A stretch of 64,000 nt of DNA, from assembly GCF_004745485.1 (NCBI RefSeq), contig NZ_RHFG01000008.1, positions 1 through 64,000 on the forward strand, given 5' to 3'. The DNA is from Brevibacterium sp. S22. Lineage in GTDB: Bacteria; Actinomycetota; Actinomycetes; Actinomycetales; Brevibacteriaceae. Made by a program: the position numbers and the translations under genes. Position 1 is the stretch's first letter; the number at the start of each line of letters is the position of its first letter. Below the pieces are notes generated by a model, which searched no databases, was not told where the DNA came from, and worked only from the letters and a program-made list of their open reading frames with translations. Positions 16,739 through 26,722 of this stretch are shown piece by piece.

Positions 16739-19700
16739 ATGACCCAGCCTCTCTATCCCAAGGTTTCGACCTCGACGTTCGGCCTCTCCAATTCTCCGAA
16801 CTTCCCTGCCATCGAAGACGCTGTGCTGCGCTACTGGCAGGAAGACGACACCTTCAAGGCTTCGATCGCTCAGCGTGACGCAGGCGAGAACGGTGAGAAC
16901 GAGTTCGTCTTCTATGATGGTCCTCCCTTCGCCAACGGCCTGCCGCACTACGGCCACCTGCTCACCGGCTACGTCAAAGACGTCGTCCCGCGCTTCCAGA
17001 CGATGCGGGGCAAGAAGGTCGACCGCCGGTTCGGCTGGGACACCCACGGCCTGCCTGCCGAGCTCGAAGCCGAGCGTCAGCTGGGCATCACCGACAAGTC
17101 CGAGATCGGCCGCATGGGTCTCGCGGCCTTCAACGACGCCTGCCGCTCCTCGGTTCTGCGCTATACGCAGGAATGGGAGGAGTACGTCACCCGTCAGGGT
17201 CGGTGGGTCGACTTCGACAACGACTACAAGACGCTCAACGTCGAGTACATGGAAAGCGTCATCTGGGCGTTCAAACAGCTCTGGGACAAGGGACTGGTCT
17301 ACGAAGGCTACCGCGTCCTTCCCTACTGCTGGAAGGACGAGACGCCGCTGTCGAACCATGAGCTGCGCATGGACGACGACGTGTACAAAACCCGCCAGGA
17401 CCCGGCAGTGACGATCGGGTACAAGCTCAGGGACTCCGATGAGTGGGTCCTTATCTGGACCACGACCCCCTGGACGGTTCCGTCGAACCAGGCCGTAGCC
17501 GTCAACCCGGAGATCCCGCTGGTCGCTGTGGTTGCCGGTGCCGATGGTGCCGAGGAGCTGCAGGGCAAGACCCTCATCCTCGCCGAGGCCCGCCTCGGCG
17601 CCTATGCCCGTGAGCTCGGCGAGAACCCCGAAGTGCTGCGGACCTTCCCCGGCAGCGAACTGGTCGGTGCCGCCTACGAACCACCGTTCCCCTATGTCGA
17701 AGGTCGCCAGGACGAATTCGGTGAGCGCATGCACACCATCCTCTCCGCGGACTTCGTCACCGTCGACGACGGCACCGGCATCGTCCACCAGTCACCGGCC
17801 TTCGGTGAAGAGGACAAGGAGCTCACCGACTCCTACGGAATCATCGCAGCCCGTCCGGTCGACGACGCGGGACGGTTCGACTCGACCGTGCCCGACTACG
17901 CCGGCCAGCAGGTCTTCGACGCGAACAAGGCCATCATCAAGGACCTGCGCAACCACACGGGCCCGCTGGAAGGCCGCAGCGCACTGCTCGTCCGCCACGA
18001 ATCGTATGAACACTCCTACCCACACTGCTGGCGGTGCCGCAACCCGCTGATCTACCGTGCCGTGTCTTCGTGGTTTGTCCGCGTCACCGAGTTCAAGGAC
18101 CGCATGGTCGAACTCAACGAGCAGATCAACTGGGTGCCCGACAACGTCAAGCACGGACAGTTCGGCAGATGGCTCGAGAATGCCCGCGACTGGTCGATCT
18201 CCCGCAACCGCTTCTGGGGCTCGCCGATCCCCGTGTGGATCTCATCCGACCCGGCCTACCCGCGCACCGATGTCTACGGTTCCCTGGCCGAGATCGAAGC
18301 GGACTTCGGGCGTCTGCCGCTCAACGACTCCGGTGACGTCGATCTGCACCGCCCCTGGGTCGACGACCTCACTCGCCCGAACCCGGACGACCCCACCGGC
18401 AAGTCGGTGATGCAGCGCATCCCGGAGATCTTCGACGTGTGGTTCGACTCCGGGTCGATGAGCTACTCGCAGGTGCACTACCCGTTCGAGAACTCCGAAT
18501 GGTTCGACAACCACTTCCCGGCCGACTTCATCGTCGAATACGTGGGACAGACCCGCGGCTGGTTCTACCTGCTGCACGTGCTGGCCACCGCGATCTTCGA
18601 CCGTCCCGCATTCACGAACTGCATCTCCCACGGCATCGTCCTAGGCTCCGACGGACAGAAGATGTCGAAGTCCCTGCGCAACTACCCCGACGTCAACGAA
18701 GTCTTCAACCGCGACGGCTCAGACGCCATGCGGTGGTTCCTCATGGCCTCGTCCATCCTGCGCGGCGGCAACCTCGTCGTCACCGAACAGGGCATCCGCG
18801 ACGGAGTCCGCCAGGTCGTGCTTCCGCTGTGGAACACCTGGCAGTTCTTCGCCACCTACTCCAACGCCGCCGACGGCCCAGCGGGGGAGAAGACCGGCTA
18901 CCATGCGCAGACCCGCTACGACTCCAGCCAAGTCCTCGACCGATACCTGCTGGCCAAGACCCATGACCTCATCACCGAGTTCGCCGAGGCGATGGACGAT
19001 CTGGACATCTGGACGGCATGCGAACTCGTGCGCAGCCACCTCGACATGCTCACGAACTGGTACGTGCGTCGCTCGCGCCGCCGGTTCTGGGACGGCGGCA
19101 CAGAAACGCACGAATCCTTCGACGTGTTCTTCACCTGCCTCGAAGCCTTCTGCCGAGTAGCGGCACCCCTGCTGCCGTTCACTGTCGAAGAGATCTACCG
19201 CGGTCTGACCGGGCAGCGGTCCGTGCATCTGGCAGACTACCCCGACGCCGAGGCGTTCCCCGCAGACGCCGACCTCGTCGCGGCCATGGATCTCACTCGC
19301 GACATCTGCTCCACGGCCTCCTCGGTGCGCAAAGCCAACCAGCTGCGTGTGCGCCTGCCGCTGTCGCAGCTGACGGTCGCCACCGACACGGACTTGAGCT
19401 CCGATTTCACCGAGATCATCGCCGATGAGCTCAACGTGCGGTCGGTCGAAGTCCTCGACACCGCCGAGGCGGAAGCGGCCGGGTTCTCCCTGTCCCAGAG
19501 CCTCGTCATCAATGCCCGCGCGGCCGGACCCCGACTCGGCAAACAGGTCCAGCAGGTCATCAAGGCGTCGAAGTCCGGCGACTGGTCCGTCAGCGACGGC
19601 ATCGTCGTCAGCGGCGGAATCGAACTCGTCGAAGGAGAATTCACCTTGGAGTCAGTCGCCGAATCCGGCACCGAAGGCATGGAGCTCGCCGCCCTCGAAA

Positions 19701-20002
19701 CCGGATTCCTCGCCCTCGACACCCGGGTCACCCCGGAACTCGAAGCCGAAGGAATGGCCCGCGACGCCGTGCGTGCCGTACAAGGCATCCGCAAGCAGCT
19801 CGACCTCGACATCTCCGACCGGATCGCGGTCACCATCGACGCCGACACCGAGGTGGCCGCCGCACTCGAACCCCACGCCGATCTCATCGCCGGTGAGACC
19901 CTGACGACCTCGCTGACCTTCGGACCGGCTGATGCCGACGCCGAGGTGTTCACCCCCGAGGAGCTGCCCGGCGGCACCCGTCTGGCGGTGAAGCGGGCAT
20001 GA
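16739..20002 (+). CDS. ileS: Isoleucyl-tRNA synthetase (type 2, eukaryote-like)
   Basis: Class I synthetase of 1087 residues that charges tRNA-Ile and edits valine. HYGH at 70-73 and KMSKS at 641-645 ([12 protein letters not shown]) are the ATP-binding motifs. The [11 protein letters not shown] context and the long C-terminal domain without a zinc knuckle fit the eukaryote-like type 2 enzymes, which in other bacteria are little inhibited by mupirocin (family knowledge). The AGGA ribosome binding site is masked by the upstream T-box. folC overlaps the stop by 4 bases, starting the ileS-folC-DUF4233-ndk group. Confidence 0.97.
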   Translation: MTQPLYPKVSTSTFGLSNSPNFPAIEDAVLRYWQEDDTFKASIAQRDAGENGENEFVFYDGPPFANGLPHYGHLLTGYVKDVVPRFQTMRGKKVDRRFGWDTHGLPAELEAERQLGITDKSEIGRMGLAAFNDACRSSVLRYTQEWEEYVTRQGRWVDFDNDYKTLNVEYMESVIWAFKQLWDKGLVYEGYRVLPYCWKDETPLSNHELRMDDDVYKTRQDPAVTIGYKLRDSDEWVLIWTTTPWTVPSNQAVAVNPEIPLVAVVAGADGAEELQGKTLILAEARLGAYARELGENPEVLRTFPGSELVGAAYEPPFPYVEGRQDEFGERMHTILSADFVTVDDGTGIVHQSPAFGEEDKELTDSYGIIAARPVDDAGRFDSTVPDYAGQQVFDANKAIIKDLRNHTGPLEGRSALLVRHESYEHSYPHCWRCRNPLIYRAVSSWFVRVTEFKDRMVELNEQINWVPDNVKHGQFGRWLENARDWSISRNRFWGSPIPVWISSDPAYPRTDVYGSLAEIEADFGRLPLNDSGDVDLHRPWVDDLTRPNPDDPTGKSVMQRIPEIFDVWFDSGSMSYSQVHYPFENSEWFDNHFPADFIVEYVGQTRGWFYLLHVLATAIFDRPAFTNCISHGIVLGSDGQKMSKSLRNYPDVNEVFNRDGSDAMRWFLMASSILRGGNLVVTEQGIRDGVRQVVLPLWNTWQFFATYSNAADGPAGEKTGYHAQTRYDSSQVLDRYLLAKTHDLITEFAEAMDDLDIWTACELVRSHLDMLTNWYVRRSRRRFWDGGTETHESFDVFFTCLEAFCRVAAPLLPFTVEEIYRGLTGQRSVHLADYPDAEAFPADADLVAAMDLTRDICSTASSVRKANQLRVRLPLSQLTVATDTDLSSDFTEIIADELNVRSVEVLDTAEAEAAGFSLSQSLVINARAAGPRLGKQVQQVIKASKSGDWSVSDGIVVSGGIELVEGEFTLESVAESGTEGMELAALETGFLALDTRVTPELEAEGMARDAVRAVQGIRKQLDLDISDRIAVTIDADTEVAAALEPHADLIAGETLTTSLTFGPADADAEVFTPEELPGGTRLAVKRA

Positions 20003-21444
20003 CCGGCAACGATGACTCCGCCGACGCTCCGCAGACAGCGGATGAGGCCGTGACGGAACCCGTCGTCGACGAAGCGACGCGGGCCGAGCTCGCCCGGGTC
20101 TACGCCCTGCTGCTGGCTCGGGCCGGGGAGACGCAGGTCGAGCTCCGACTCGACGCGACCCGACGGGCGTGCGAGGTCCTCGGCGACATCCACACCGCGG
20201 CCCCGGCGATCACGATCACAGGCACGAACGGGAAGACCTCGACGGCGCGGATGATCGATTCGCTCATCACCGCCCATGAGCTCCGCGTCGGCCGATTCAC
20301 CAGCCCTCACCTGCACTCGGTGACCGAACGGATATCAGTGGACGGGGCGCCGGTGTCCGCGCAGACCTTCGTGCGCATCTATGACGAGATCGCCCCGTAC
20401 CTCGATATCGTCGATGCCCAGCTCGAGGCCGAGAGCCGAGCGAAGCTGACCTATTTCGAGGCACTGACCGTTCTGGCCTTCGCCGTCTTCGCCGATGCCC
20501 CTGTCGATGTCGTCGTCACCGAGGTCGGCATGGGCGGAGCGTGGGATTCGACGAACGTCGCCGACGCACAGGTAGGCGTGTTCACGAAGATCGGCCTCGA
20601 CCATCAGGCGTTCCTCGGCGACACCATCGAACAGATCGCTGCGACCAAGGCCGGAATCCTCGACCGCAGCGTCGAACCGAGCCCGGCCCCCGCACCCGTC
20701 GCCGTGTCTGCCGTCCAAGACGAGGCCGCCCAGGCCGTCCTGGACGAGGAGGCAGCGCGCCGTGAGGTTCCGCTGGCCACGGAGGAACGCGATTTCCGCC
20801 TCCTCGACCGGCAGCGTGCCGTCGACGGTCAGCTCATCACCGTCCAGGGCCGATTGGACGTCTACTCCGATCTGTTCCTGCCTCTGCACGGAATCCACCA
20901 GGCTCATAATGCCGCGGTCGCGATCGTCGCTGCCGAAGCCTTCCTCGGTGCCGAAGACAAACCCCTCGACCAGGAGACGGTCGCCGAGGGGCTGGCCCGT
21001 GTGACCTCGCCGGGCCGTGCCGAACTCGTTCGCACCGGCCCCAGCGTCGTCGTCGACGGCGCCCACAACCCGGATGCCGCGCGTGTGCTCGCCGAAACCC
21101 TCGGCGAAGCGTTCGACTTCGACTACATCGTCATGGTGCTGGCGATGCTTGCGGACAAGGACAGCGACGGTGTCATCGAGGAGCTCCACCGCAGCGCCGA
21201 TGTGTTCGTCGTCAGCGAGAATCTCAACTCTCGTGCGCTGCCGGTCGACGACCTCGCCGAGGTGGCCCGAGAGTGGGTCGACGAGGATTCCGTTCTCGTC
21301 GCCTCCGACCTCAACGCGGCACTGATGAAGGCCATCGACCTGGCCAACAGCGTCGATGCGAAGAGCCCGGGAATCGTCATCACCGGATCCATCTACACCG
21401 TTGCCGAAGCTCGCCTGCTGCTCGGAAGAGGGGAGGAACGATGA
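19999..21444 (+). CDS. folC: Bifunctional folylpolyglutamate/dihydrofolate synthase
   Basis: Mur-ligase-type enzyme of 481 residues that adds glutamate to dihydropteroate and to folates. The P-loop TGTNGKT is at 74-80; [17 protein letters not shown] is the omega-loop/folate signature, [15 protein letters not shown] the second conserved block and [14 protein letters not shown] the third. The first 25 residues are an acidic extension. It starts within the ileS stop and its own stop overlaps the next ATG by 4 bases, so translation is coupled through the cluster. Confidence 0.95.
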   Translation: MTGNDDSADAPQTADEAVTEPVVDEATRAELARVYALLLARAGETQVELRLDATRRACEVLGDIHTAAPAITITGTNGKTSTARMIDSLITAHELRVGRFTSPHLHSVTERISVDGAPVSAQTFVRIYDEIAPYLDIVDAQLEAESRAKLTYFEALTVLAFAVFADAPVDVVVTEVGMGGAWDSTNVADAQVGVFTKIGLDHQAFLGDTIEQIAATKAGILDRSVEPSPAPAPVAVSAVQDEAAQAVLDEEAARREVPLATEERDFRLLDRQRAVDGQLITVQGRLDVYSDLFLPLHGIHQAHNAAVAIVAAEAFLGAEDKPLDQETVAEGLARVTSPGRAELVRTGPSVVVDGAHNPDAARVLAETLGEAFDFDYIVMVLAMLADKDSDGVIEELHRSADVFVVSENLNSRALPVDDLAEVAREWVDEDSVLVASDLNAALMKAIDLANSVDAKSPGIVITGSIYTVAEARLLLGRGEER

Positions 21445-21806
21445 AATCGAAGTACCCGGTCCTGTGCGGGTCGATCCTCATCTGCGAACTGCTCGTCGTC
21501 TACTGCGCGGTGCTCACGACCTTCGGTCTGTCGGTGAAGTCGGCTCAGACCCTGACCTTGGCTCAGCTGCTCATCGGAGCCTCGATCGTTGCCGTGCTCG
21601 CGATCGTCGCGGTCGTCCTGCTGCCGCGTCGGATCGGTCAGAGACGCCCGGGTGTGATCCTCGGTTGGGTCGTCCAGGTGCTGCTTCTGGCCTCAGGCTT
21701 CGTGCTCACCTCGATGTTCTTCGTCGCAGCGCTCTTCATCGCCCTGTGGGCAGTGGCCGTCTACTGGTCGGCCCGCATCGACCGCGAGGTCGCCGCACGA
21801 AGCTGA
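21441..21806 (+). CDS. DUF4233 membrane protein
   Basis: Small integral membrane protein (121 residues) with four hydrophobic segments (about 7-28, 41-62, 73-91 and 94-111). Its place between folC and ndk and its features (LCGSILICELLVVYCAVL at the start, PGVILGWVVQVLLLASGF later) identify it as the DUF4233 family, conserved at this locus in actinobacteria. Its function is unknown. The ATG overlaps the folC stop (ATGA) and GGGAGG precedes it, so expression follows folC. Confidence 0.85.
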   Translation: MKSKYPVLCGSILICELLVVYCAVLTTFGLSVKSAQTLTLAQLLIGASIVAVLAIVAVVLLPRRIGQRRPGVILGWVVQVLLLASGFVLTSMFFVAALFIALWAVAVYWSARIDREVAARS

Positions 21807-21888
21807 ACATCGACTGCGCCGCGGCGGTCCCGCCACGGCGCCCGGGTAGACTGTGGACCGACGTCCACACGATATTGGAAGGACCGGA

Positions 21889-22308
21889 ATGGAACGTACG
21901 CTCATTCTCATCAAGCCCGACGGAGTCGCTCGCGGACTCGTCGGACAGATCGTTGCCCGCATCGAAGCCAAGGGCTATGCGATCGACGCCTTGGATCTGC
22001 GTTCGGCTACCGCCGCCGAACTGGCAGCGCACTATGCCGAACACGAAGGCAAGCCCTTCTACCAGCCGCTCGTCGACTTCATGTCCGAAGGACCGATCGT
22101 GTCGATCATCGTTTCCGGGCAGGGCGTCATCCCCGGATTCCGGTCGCTGGCCGGCGCCACCGATCCGACGGCTGCTGCTCCGGGCACGATCCGCGGCGAC
22201 CTCGGCCGCGACTGGGGTGAGAAGGTGCAGAAGAACCTCGTCCACGGTTCGGATTCCACCGAATCAGCCGAACGCGAGATCGGAATCTGGTATCCGGCCG
22301 CAGGCTGA
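21889..22308 (+). CDS. ndk: Nucleoside diphosphate kinase
   Basis: Transfers the gamma phosphate of ATP to nucleoside diphosphates through a phosphohistidine. The 139-residue protein is of normal length and starts MERTLILIKPDGVARGLVG. The active-site His119 is in NLVHGSDS. ATG 21889 is chosen because GGAAGGA lies 5 bases upstream and the family begins here, although the frame is open 12 codons earlier. It closes the ileS cluster and is followed by a strong hairpin. Confidence 0.97.
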   Translation: MERTLILIKPDGVARGLVGQIVARIEAKGYAIDALDLRSATAAELAAHYAEHEGKPFYQPLVDFMSEGPIVSIIVSGQGVIPGFRSLAGATDPTAAAPGTIRGDLGRDWGEKVQKNLVHGSDSTESAEREIGIWYPAAG

Positions 22309-22350
22309 GATCCGAGAGAAGACCGGTTAGGGAACCGCGCCGGTCGAATC

Positions 22351-22388
22351 AGTGAGGGCGCTCCACCGGTCGGTGGGGCGCCCTCACT
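22351..22388 (+). terminator. Terminator after ndk
   Basis: A 17-base-pair stem with a single G-T pair (22351-22367 with 22372-22388) and a 4-base loop. It lies 42 bases after the ndk stop. There is no T-tract, which is common for actinobacterial terminators. Confidence 0.8.
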
Positions 22389-22416
22389 GCATCCGAATGC
22401 TCAGCGCCACTTTACG

Positions 22417-22450
22417 TTCCTCACATCTGTTTGCGCACAGATGTGAGGAA
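22417..22450. repeat. Perfect 14-base inverted repeat
   Basis: TTCCTCACATCTGT (22417-22430) and its exact complement (22437-22450) flank the loop TTGCGC. It lies in the 416-base gap between ndk and the VKOR gene, outside any gene. It could be an mRNA hairpin or a regulator site. AT-rich arms distinguish it from the neighbouring terminator. Confidence 0.75.
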
Positions 22451-22462
22451 CCGGATCTGGTC

Positions 22463-22522
22463 GTGAGCGTACGTATTGTGGTGAGAAGCGTACGCAATGT
22501 GTTGAGAGGCGTATGCAATGTG
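22463..22522. repeat. Three tandem ~21-base repeats (GTGAG-x-GCGTACGCAATGTG)
   Basis: Units at 22463-22480 (three bases short), 22481-22501 and 22502-22522 share GTGAG/TTGAG followed by CGTACG/CGTATG and AATGTG. A truncated fourth begins AGGCGTC. They follow directly after the inverted repeat. The units contain the palindrome CGTACG. No coding frame is supported. Confidence 0.65.
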
Positions 22523-22588
22523 AGGCGTCACTGTGGGTGGGGACGTGGCTCGAGAGATGAGCCGTGAATGAGGATTCGAGCAAAGGCG

Positions 22589-22706
22589 CTGTGCAACCGG
22601 GACGGCCCTGTGCAACCCGAAGACTTGGCGGAAGCGGAAAGGCACTGTTCAACCGGGACGGCCCTGTGCAACCCGAAGACCTGGCGGCAGCGGAAAGGCT
22701 CTGTGC
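22589..22706. repeat. 56-base tandem repeat, two copies plus a stub
   Basis: Units start at 22589 and 22645, with a third beginning at 22701 that stops after CTGTGC. The two full units differ at only a few bases. Each contains an internal near-repeat: CTGTGCAACCGGGACGGCC then CTGTGCAACCCGAAGAC. The array ends about 20 bases before the VKOR stop codon on the other strand. It is probably noncoding. Confidence 0.75.
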
Positions 22707-22724
22707 CATCAAAGAGGCTGAGGC

Positions 22725-23372
22725 TCAGAGCAGGTTGGAGAAGAACGCCCAGAACTGAACGACGATGCAGGCGAAGATGATGAGCATCCACAGTACGGAC
22801 AGGGCGATGTTCTCTTTGGCCAGGACCCTCAGCACGGCATTGTCCGCTGCACGCCGGCCGAAAGCTCCGGTGAGCACATTGCCAGCGGTGACGCTCATGA
22901 ACATCGGAATCGTTACGGTCCACACCACGATGCACCACGGGCAGCCGACACCGATCTTGTAGATCGAGACGTAGAACAGGAACATCACCAGCGCCACACC
23001 GCAGCCCAGCCCGATGTTCAGTCCGATCATCACCCAATGGGGCAGACGGGTCCCGGACAGGATGAGCACGCCGAGCAGCAGCGGGATGACGAAGGCGGCC
23101 ACGCCCAAGAGCTGATTGGGAAAGCCCAGCAATTCCGCTTCGGCATGTTCCATGACCGAACCGCAGGAGAAGAACGGGTTGAGATCGCAGGAGAGCACGA
23201 CGTCCGGGTCCGCCAGCTTCTCGTACTTCTCCGCCGACAGGGAGAATGAGGCGAGGAAGCCGATGGCGGAGGCGATGATGAGGAAGATTCCGAACGGGGC
23301 GGATCTGAGCACCCACGACGAGGTGGCATCAGCGGTGTCGAGGTCATCGGAGTGGCTCAGTGTGGTGTTCAC
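22725..23372 (-). CDS. Vitamin K epoxide reductase (VKOR) family membrane protein
   Basis: Membrane thiol oxidoreductase (215 residues) that in actinobacteria re-oxidises the disulfide-forming DsbA/DsbA-like proteins using menaquinone. The redox centre CPWC is Cys144/Cys147, the loop pair is Cys62 and Cys70 (SCDLNPFFSC), and there are about five membrane segments. The active cysteines and lengths match the single-domain bacterial VKOR. The GTG start at 23372 is the longest option; GAGGGG abuts it, so a slightly later start is possible. No DsbA partner is adjacent in the window. Confidence 0.92.
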   Translation of the reverse strand: MNTTLSHSDDLDTADATSSWVLRSAPFGIFLIIASAIGFLASFSLSAEKYEKLADPDVVLSCDLNPFFSCGSVMEHAEAELLGFPNQLLGVAAFVIPLLLGVLILSGTRLPHWVMIGLNIGLGCGVALVMFLFYVSIYKIGVGCPWCIVVWTVTIPMFMSVTAGNVLTGAFGRRAADNAVLRVLAKENIALSVLWMLIIFACIVVQFWAFFSNLL

Positions 23373-23674
23373 CCCTCAAGAATGCCTGGCTGCGTCCCGC
23401 GCGGCAAACCCCGGATCTGACGAAACCTCAGCACAGAGGCACTTGTGTGACATAATGGTCTGACGGATACCTGTTCTCACACCGAGCAGGAGAAGTGCCT
23501 CCACCGAGTCGAGGGTATGACCTCGCAGGTCGACAACAAGATGAGGCAGCACCGAAGGCCTACGCGCTGAGCGCGAGCCGAACGTGCCATCCACAAGTTT
23601 CGGTCCGCCCAAGGACCATGCAAGGATCCGAAGATCCGTACGGTGTGGACGGCGTCTTCGGACTGGGAGATACG
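23373..23674. other. Leader region between VKOR and the RNase E/G gene
   Basis: This 302-base divergent gap holds the promoters of both genes. The reading frame of the RNase gene is open from 23495 but begins with a GTG having only a 2-base gap after AGGAG. That portion (MPPPSRGYDL...) is not family-like, so it is treated as leader. RNase E mRNAs in other bacteria use long leaders for autoregulation; whether that holds here cannot be seen. Confidence 0.4.
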
Positions 23675-26644
23675 ATGAACGATACGTCGAACGACGGCAC
23701 AGAGCCGACAGATCCGACCGAAGGCATTCTCGCGGACCTCGCGAATCTGCAGCAGTCGGCAGGTGCCAAGGGCACCGCGTCCGAGGATGTCGATGACACT
23801 GTGCGCGCACGCCTCGATGACATCGCCGAGGCAGCCGAATCGCTGCGCATCGGCGACGCCGATGACAACGACGACGATGTTGACGACGGCGACGGGACTG
23901 ACGAACCCACCCCTGGGGGAGGCAGCCCGAAATCCGCACGCGATGCCGTGGCCAATCGGGGACTGGTCTTCGAAGAGTTCGTCCGCGCAGCGTCGGACAA
24001 CGATGACGAGGCCGACGACGAGGACTCGGATGACGTCACCGACTCGGACGACGCCTCGTCGACCGCGCAGTCGGCGCCGAGCTTCGACCCACGCAATCCC
24101 TTCGCTGCTCCTGCTCCGGCGGCCGCCGCAGCCGAACCTCGCACCAATCCAGCTGTGCCCTATGACGGCGGACTGATCTTTCAGGTGCCGAAGGCCGAAC
24201 ACGCTGAGGTCGTCACGATCGAGGACGACGACTCCGACGATTCTTGGGACGATTCCCACAAGACCGATGACGACGCTTCGTCCTCGCAGCCGAACGGGCA
24301 GAGCGACAGCGACGAGGACGAGAACTCCAACGGTCCGCGTCGACGTCGGGGCGGTCGCGGGCGCCGCTCGCGCACCCGCGATGACTCCCACGATGACTCC
24401 TCGGATTCTGCCGATGACTCGCAGGATTCCGCAGACGACTCATCGGACTCCGCCGACAGCCAGGACTCCAAGTCGTCGAAGCGGGGAGCACGGTCGAACA
24501 GCCGAGGAACGAAGCAGACCTCCGATTCGGATGCCGAAGACTCGAATTCGAAGTCGGGTCACAAGGACTCCGACGATTCCGACTCGGACGATGGTGACGA
24601 CGACTCTGACAACGGTTCGCGCCGTCGCCGTCGTCGTCGCTCCCGCACCCGCAGCACCGACCGCGACGAAGTCACCTCGCTCAAGGGGTCGACCCGCCTC
24701 GAGGCCAAGCGCCAGCGCCGTAAGGAAGGCCGCGAAGCCGGACGTCGCCGCCCCGTCATCACCGAGGCCGAATTCCTCGCCCGCCGTGAGTCCGTCGACC
24801 GCACGATGCTCGTGCGGGAGAGCGGCGACCAGACACAACTCGTCGTCGTCGAAGACGGGATCGCGGTCGAACACTACCTCAAAGAGAACCGTCAGCAGTC
24901 CTCGCTCATCGGCAACGTCTACCTGGGCAAGGTCCAGAACGTGCTGCCGAGCATGGAGGCGGCATTCATCGACATCGGTAAGGGCCGCAACGCGGTGCTC
25001 TATGCCGGTGAGGTCAATTGGGATGCCCTCGGCATGGATGGCAAGGCGCGCCGCATCGAAACTGCGCTGAGCCCCGGCGATGCCGTGCTCGTGCAGGTGA
25101 CGAAGGATCCGATCGGGCACAAGGGTGCCCGCCTGACCAGTCAGATCTCTCTGCCCGGGCGTTTCCTCGTCTACGTGCCCGGCAATTCGATGACCGGAAT
25201 CTCGCGGAAGCTGCCCGACAATGAGAGGGCCCGTCTGAAGAAGCTGCTCAAGCAGCTCGTCGGGGATTCGAACGGCGTCATCGTGCGCACAGCCGCCGAA
25301 GGCGCCACCGATACCGACCTCTCGCGGGATGTCGAACGCCTCGCCAAGCGGTGGGAGACGATCGAGAAGAAGTCGAAGTCGACGAAGGTGCTTGCGCCGC
25401 AGCTGCTCTACAGCGAGCCGGACATGATCGTGCGCATCATCCGTGATGTCTTCAACGAAGACTTCAGCTCGCTGGTCATCGACGGCGACAGTGCGTGGAA
25501 CACCATTCACGAGTACGTCGAGTCCGTGGCCCCAGATCTGCTGGAACGTGTCCACAGCTACAACGAGGACGAGGACATCTTCGACCACTATCGGATCGAA
25601 GAGCAGATCCAGAAGGCGCTCCAGCGCACGGTCAATCTGCCCTCAGGCGGTTCGCTCGTCATCGACCGCACAGAGGCGATGACGGTCGTCGACGTCAACA
25701 CCGGCAAGTTCACCGGGTCCGGAGGCAACCTCGAGGAGACGGTGACCCGCAACAACCTCGAAGCCGCCGAGGAGGTCATCCGCCAGATCCGACTGCGGGA
25801 CATCGGCGGAATCATCGTCGTCGACTTCATCGACATGGTGCTCGAGTCCAACCGCGATCTCGTGGTGCGCCGCCTCGTCGAGTGCCTCGGTCGCGACCGG
25901 ACCAAGCATCAGGTCGCCGAGGTGACCTCGCTGGGACTCGTGCAGATGACACGCAAACGCATCGGCACGGGACTCGCCGAATCCCTGGTCAGCTCCGGAG
26001 AGGACCTCACCGGGCGGGGGCTGCTGCTTCCGGGCTCGGAGGAAGACGGCTCGAAGGCTCACCGAGGGAACCGGTCGTCGAACCACGACAATCGCCGCGA
26101 CCGCAAGCTTCGGGGTGACTCTGGTTCGAAGTCCAAGAACAATGAGCCCGAATCGACCGAAGAAGCCGTGTCTTCCGATGCTTCCCGGTCAGCCGTCGCC
26201 GCGATCGCGAAGGCGACCCTGAAGAAGGACGATACCGAATCGACCGAGGCGAAGTCCGACGCCCAGACTCACGCCGACGACTCGGCGAGCAAGCCTGAGA
26301 GCGGAAAGTCCCATTCCCGCTCACGCAACGGACGGCGCCGGTCGCGCTCGAATCGGAACGATGATTCGCAGACCGGATCATCCGGTGAGAAGTCGAGCGG
26401 CGGCGAGCAGACCCCGTCGGCAGAACAGAAGCCTGCGACCGGGCAGAAGGACACGACCGAAACGAAGCCTGCCGCCGAAGAATCGAAGGACCTGCCGCTG
26501 ATGATCGGCTCGGACAGCGAGACGAAGGTCGCTGCCGCGGCACCGGTCAAGCGCACTCCGGCGAAGAAGAGCGAACCGAAGCAGGCTCCCGAGTCCAAGC
26601 AGGAGCAGCTGCCGGCTTCGTTCGTCATCATCGGCGAGGACTGA
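23675..26644 (+). CDS. rne: Ribonuclease E/G family endoribonuclease
   Basis: Large single-strand-specific endonuclease for mRNA decay and rRNA maturation, 989 residues from the ATG at 23675 (GGAG 5 bases upstream). Residues 1-370 are an extension: an acidic Asp-rich part, then a Ser/Asp-repeat and Arg-rich region. The catalytic core begins near 378 (MLVRESGDQTQLVVVEDG), with an S1 domain at about 410-490, the 5' sensor, and the DNase I-like site with Asp673 (VVDVNTG) and Asp717 (VVDFIDM), 44 residues apart as in E. coli. The zinc link, normally CPxC before G-x-G, reads VSSGEDLTGRG at 772-782 with no cysteine. The last 200 residues are disordered and basic/Ser-rich, probably for partner or RNA binding. 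Confidence 0.93.
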   Translation: MNDTSNDGTEPTDPTEGILADLANLQQSAGAKGTASEDVDDTVRARLDDIAEAAESLRIGDADDNDDDVDDGDGTDEPTPGGGSPKSARDAVANRGLVFEEFVRAASDNDDEADDEDSDDVTDSDDASSTAQSAPSFDPRNPFAAPAPAAAAAEPRTNPAVPYDGGLIFQVPKAEHAEVVTIEDDDSDDSWDDSHKTDDDASSSQPNGQSDSDEDENSNGPRRRRGGRGRRSRTRDDSHDDSSDSADDSQDSADDSSDSADSQDSKSSKRGARSNSRGTKQTSDSDAEDSNSKSGHKDSDDSDSDDGDDDSDNGSRRRRRRRSRTRSTDRDEVTSLKGSTRLEAKRQRRKEGREAGRRRPVITEAEFLARRESVDRTMLVRESGDQTQLVVVEDGIAVEHYLKENRQQSSLIGNVYLGKVQNVLPSMEAAFIDIGKGRNAVLYAGEVNWDALGMDGKARRIETALSPGDAVLVQVTKDPIGHKGARLTSQISLPGRFLVYVPGNSMTGISRKLPDNERARLKKLLKQLVGDSNGVIVRTAAEGATDTDLSRDVERLAKRWETIEKKSKSTKVLAPQLLYSEPDMIVRIIRDVFNEDFSSLVIDGDSAWNTIHEYVESVAPDLLERVHSYNEDEDIFDHYRIEEQIQKALQRTVNLPSGGSLVIDRTEAMTVVDVNTGKFTGSGGNLEETVTRNNLEAAEEVIRQIRLRDIGGIIVVDFIDMVLESNRDLVVRRLVECLGRDRTKHQVAEVTSLGLVQMTRKRIGTGLAESLVSSGEDLTGRGLLLPGSEEDGSKAHRGNRSSNHDNRRDRKLRGDSGSKSKNNEPESTEEAVSSDASRSAVAAIAKATLKKDDTESTEAKSDAQTHADDSASKPESGKSHSRSRNGRRRSRSNRNDDSQTGSSGEKSSGGEQTPSAEQKPATGQKDTTETKPAAEESKDLPLMIGSDSETKVAAAAPVKRTPAKKSEPKQAPESKQEQLPASFVIIGED

Positions 26645-26660
26645 GGCGCCAGACCGACAG

Positions 26661-26691
26661 CGCCCCGCCGACGAATGACGTCGGCGGGGCG
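26661..26691. terminator. Bidirectional hairpin between rne and the SPFH gene
   Basis: A perfect 12-base-pair stem CGCCCCGCCGAC (26661-26672) with 26680-26691, loop of 7 bases, followed by TCGTTGCG on the plus strand. It serves the convergent transcripts of rne and the SPFH gene. Confidence 0.85.
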
Positions 26692-26722
26692 TCGTTGCGT
26701 CCGGCAGACTCTGCCCCGCAGC

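Noticed and set aside
22589..22706. Possible CRISPR array from the 56-base repeats
   Set aside because: Units are adjacent with no unique spacers, only two full copies exist, and no cas gene is present.
23495..23674. Earlier GTG start for the RNase E/G gene
   Set aside because: The AGGAG before it leaves a 2-base gap and the extra 60 residues show no conserved character, whereas ATG 23675 has GGAG at normal spacing.
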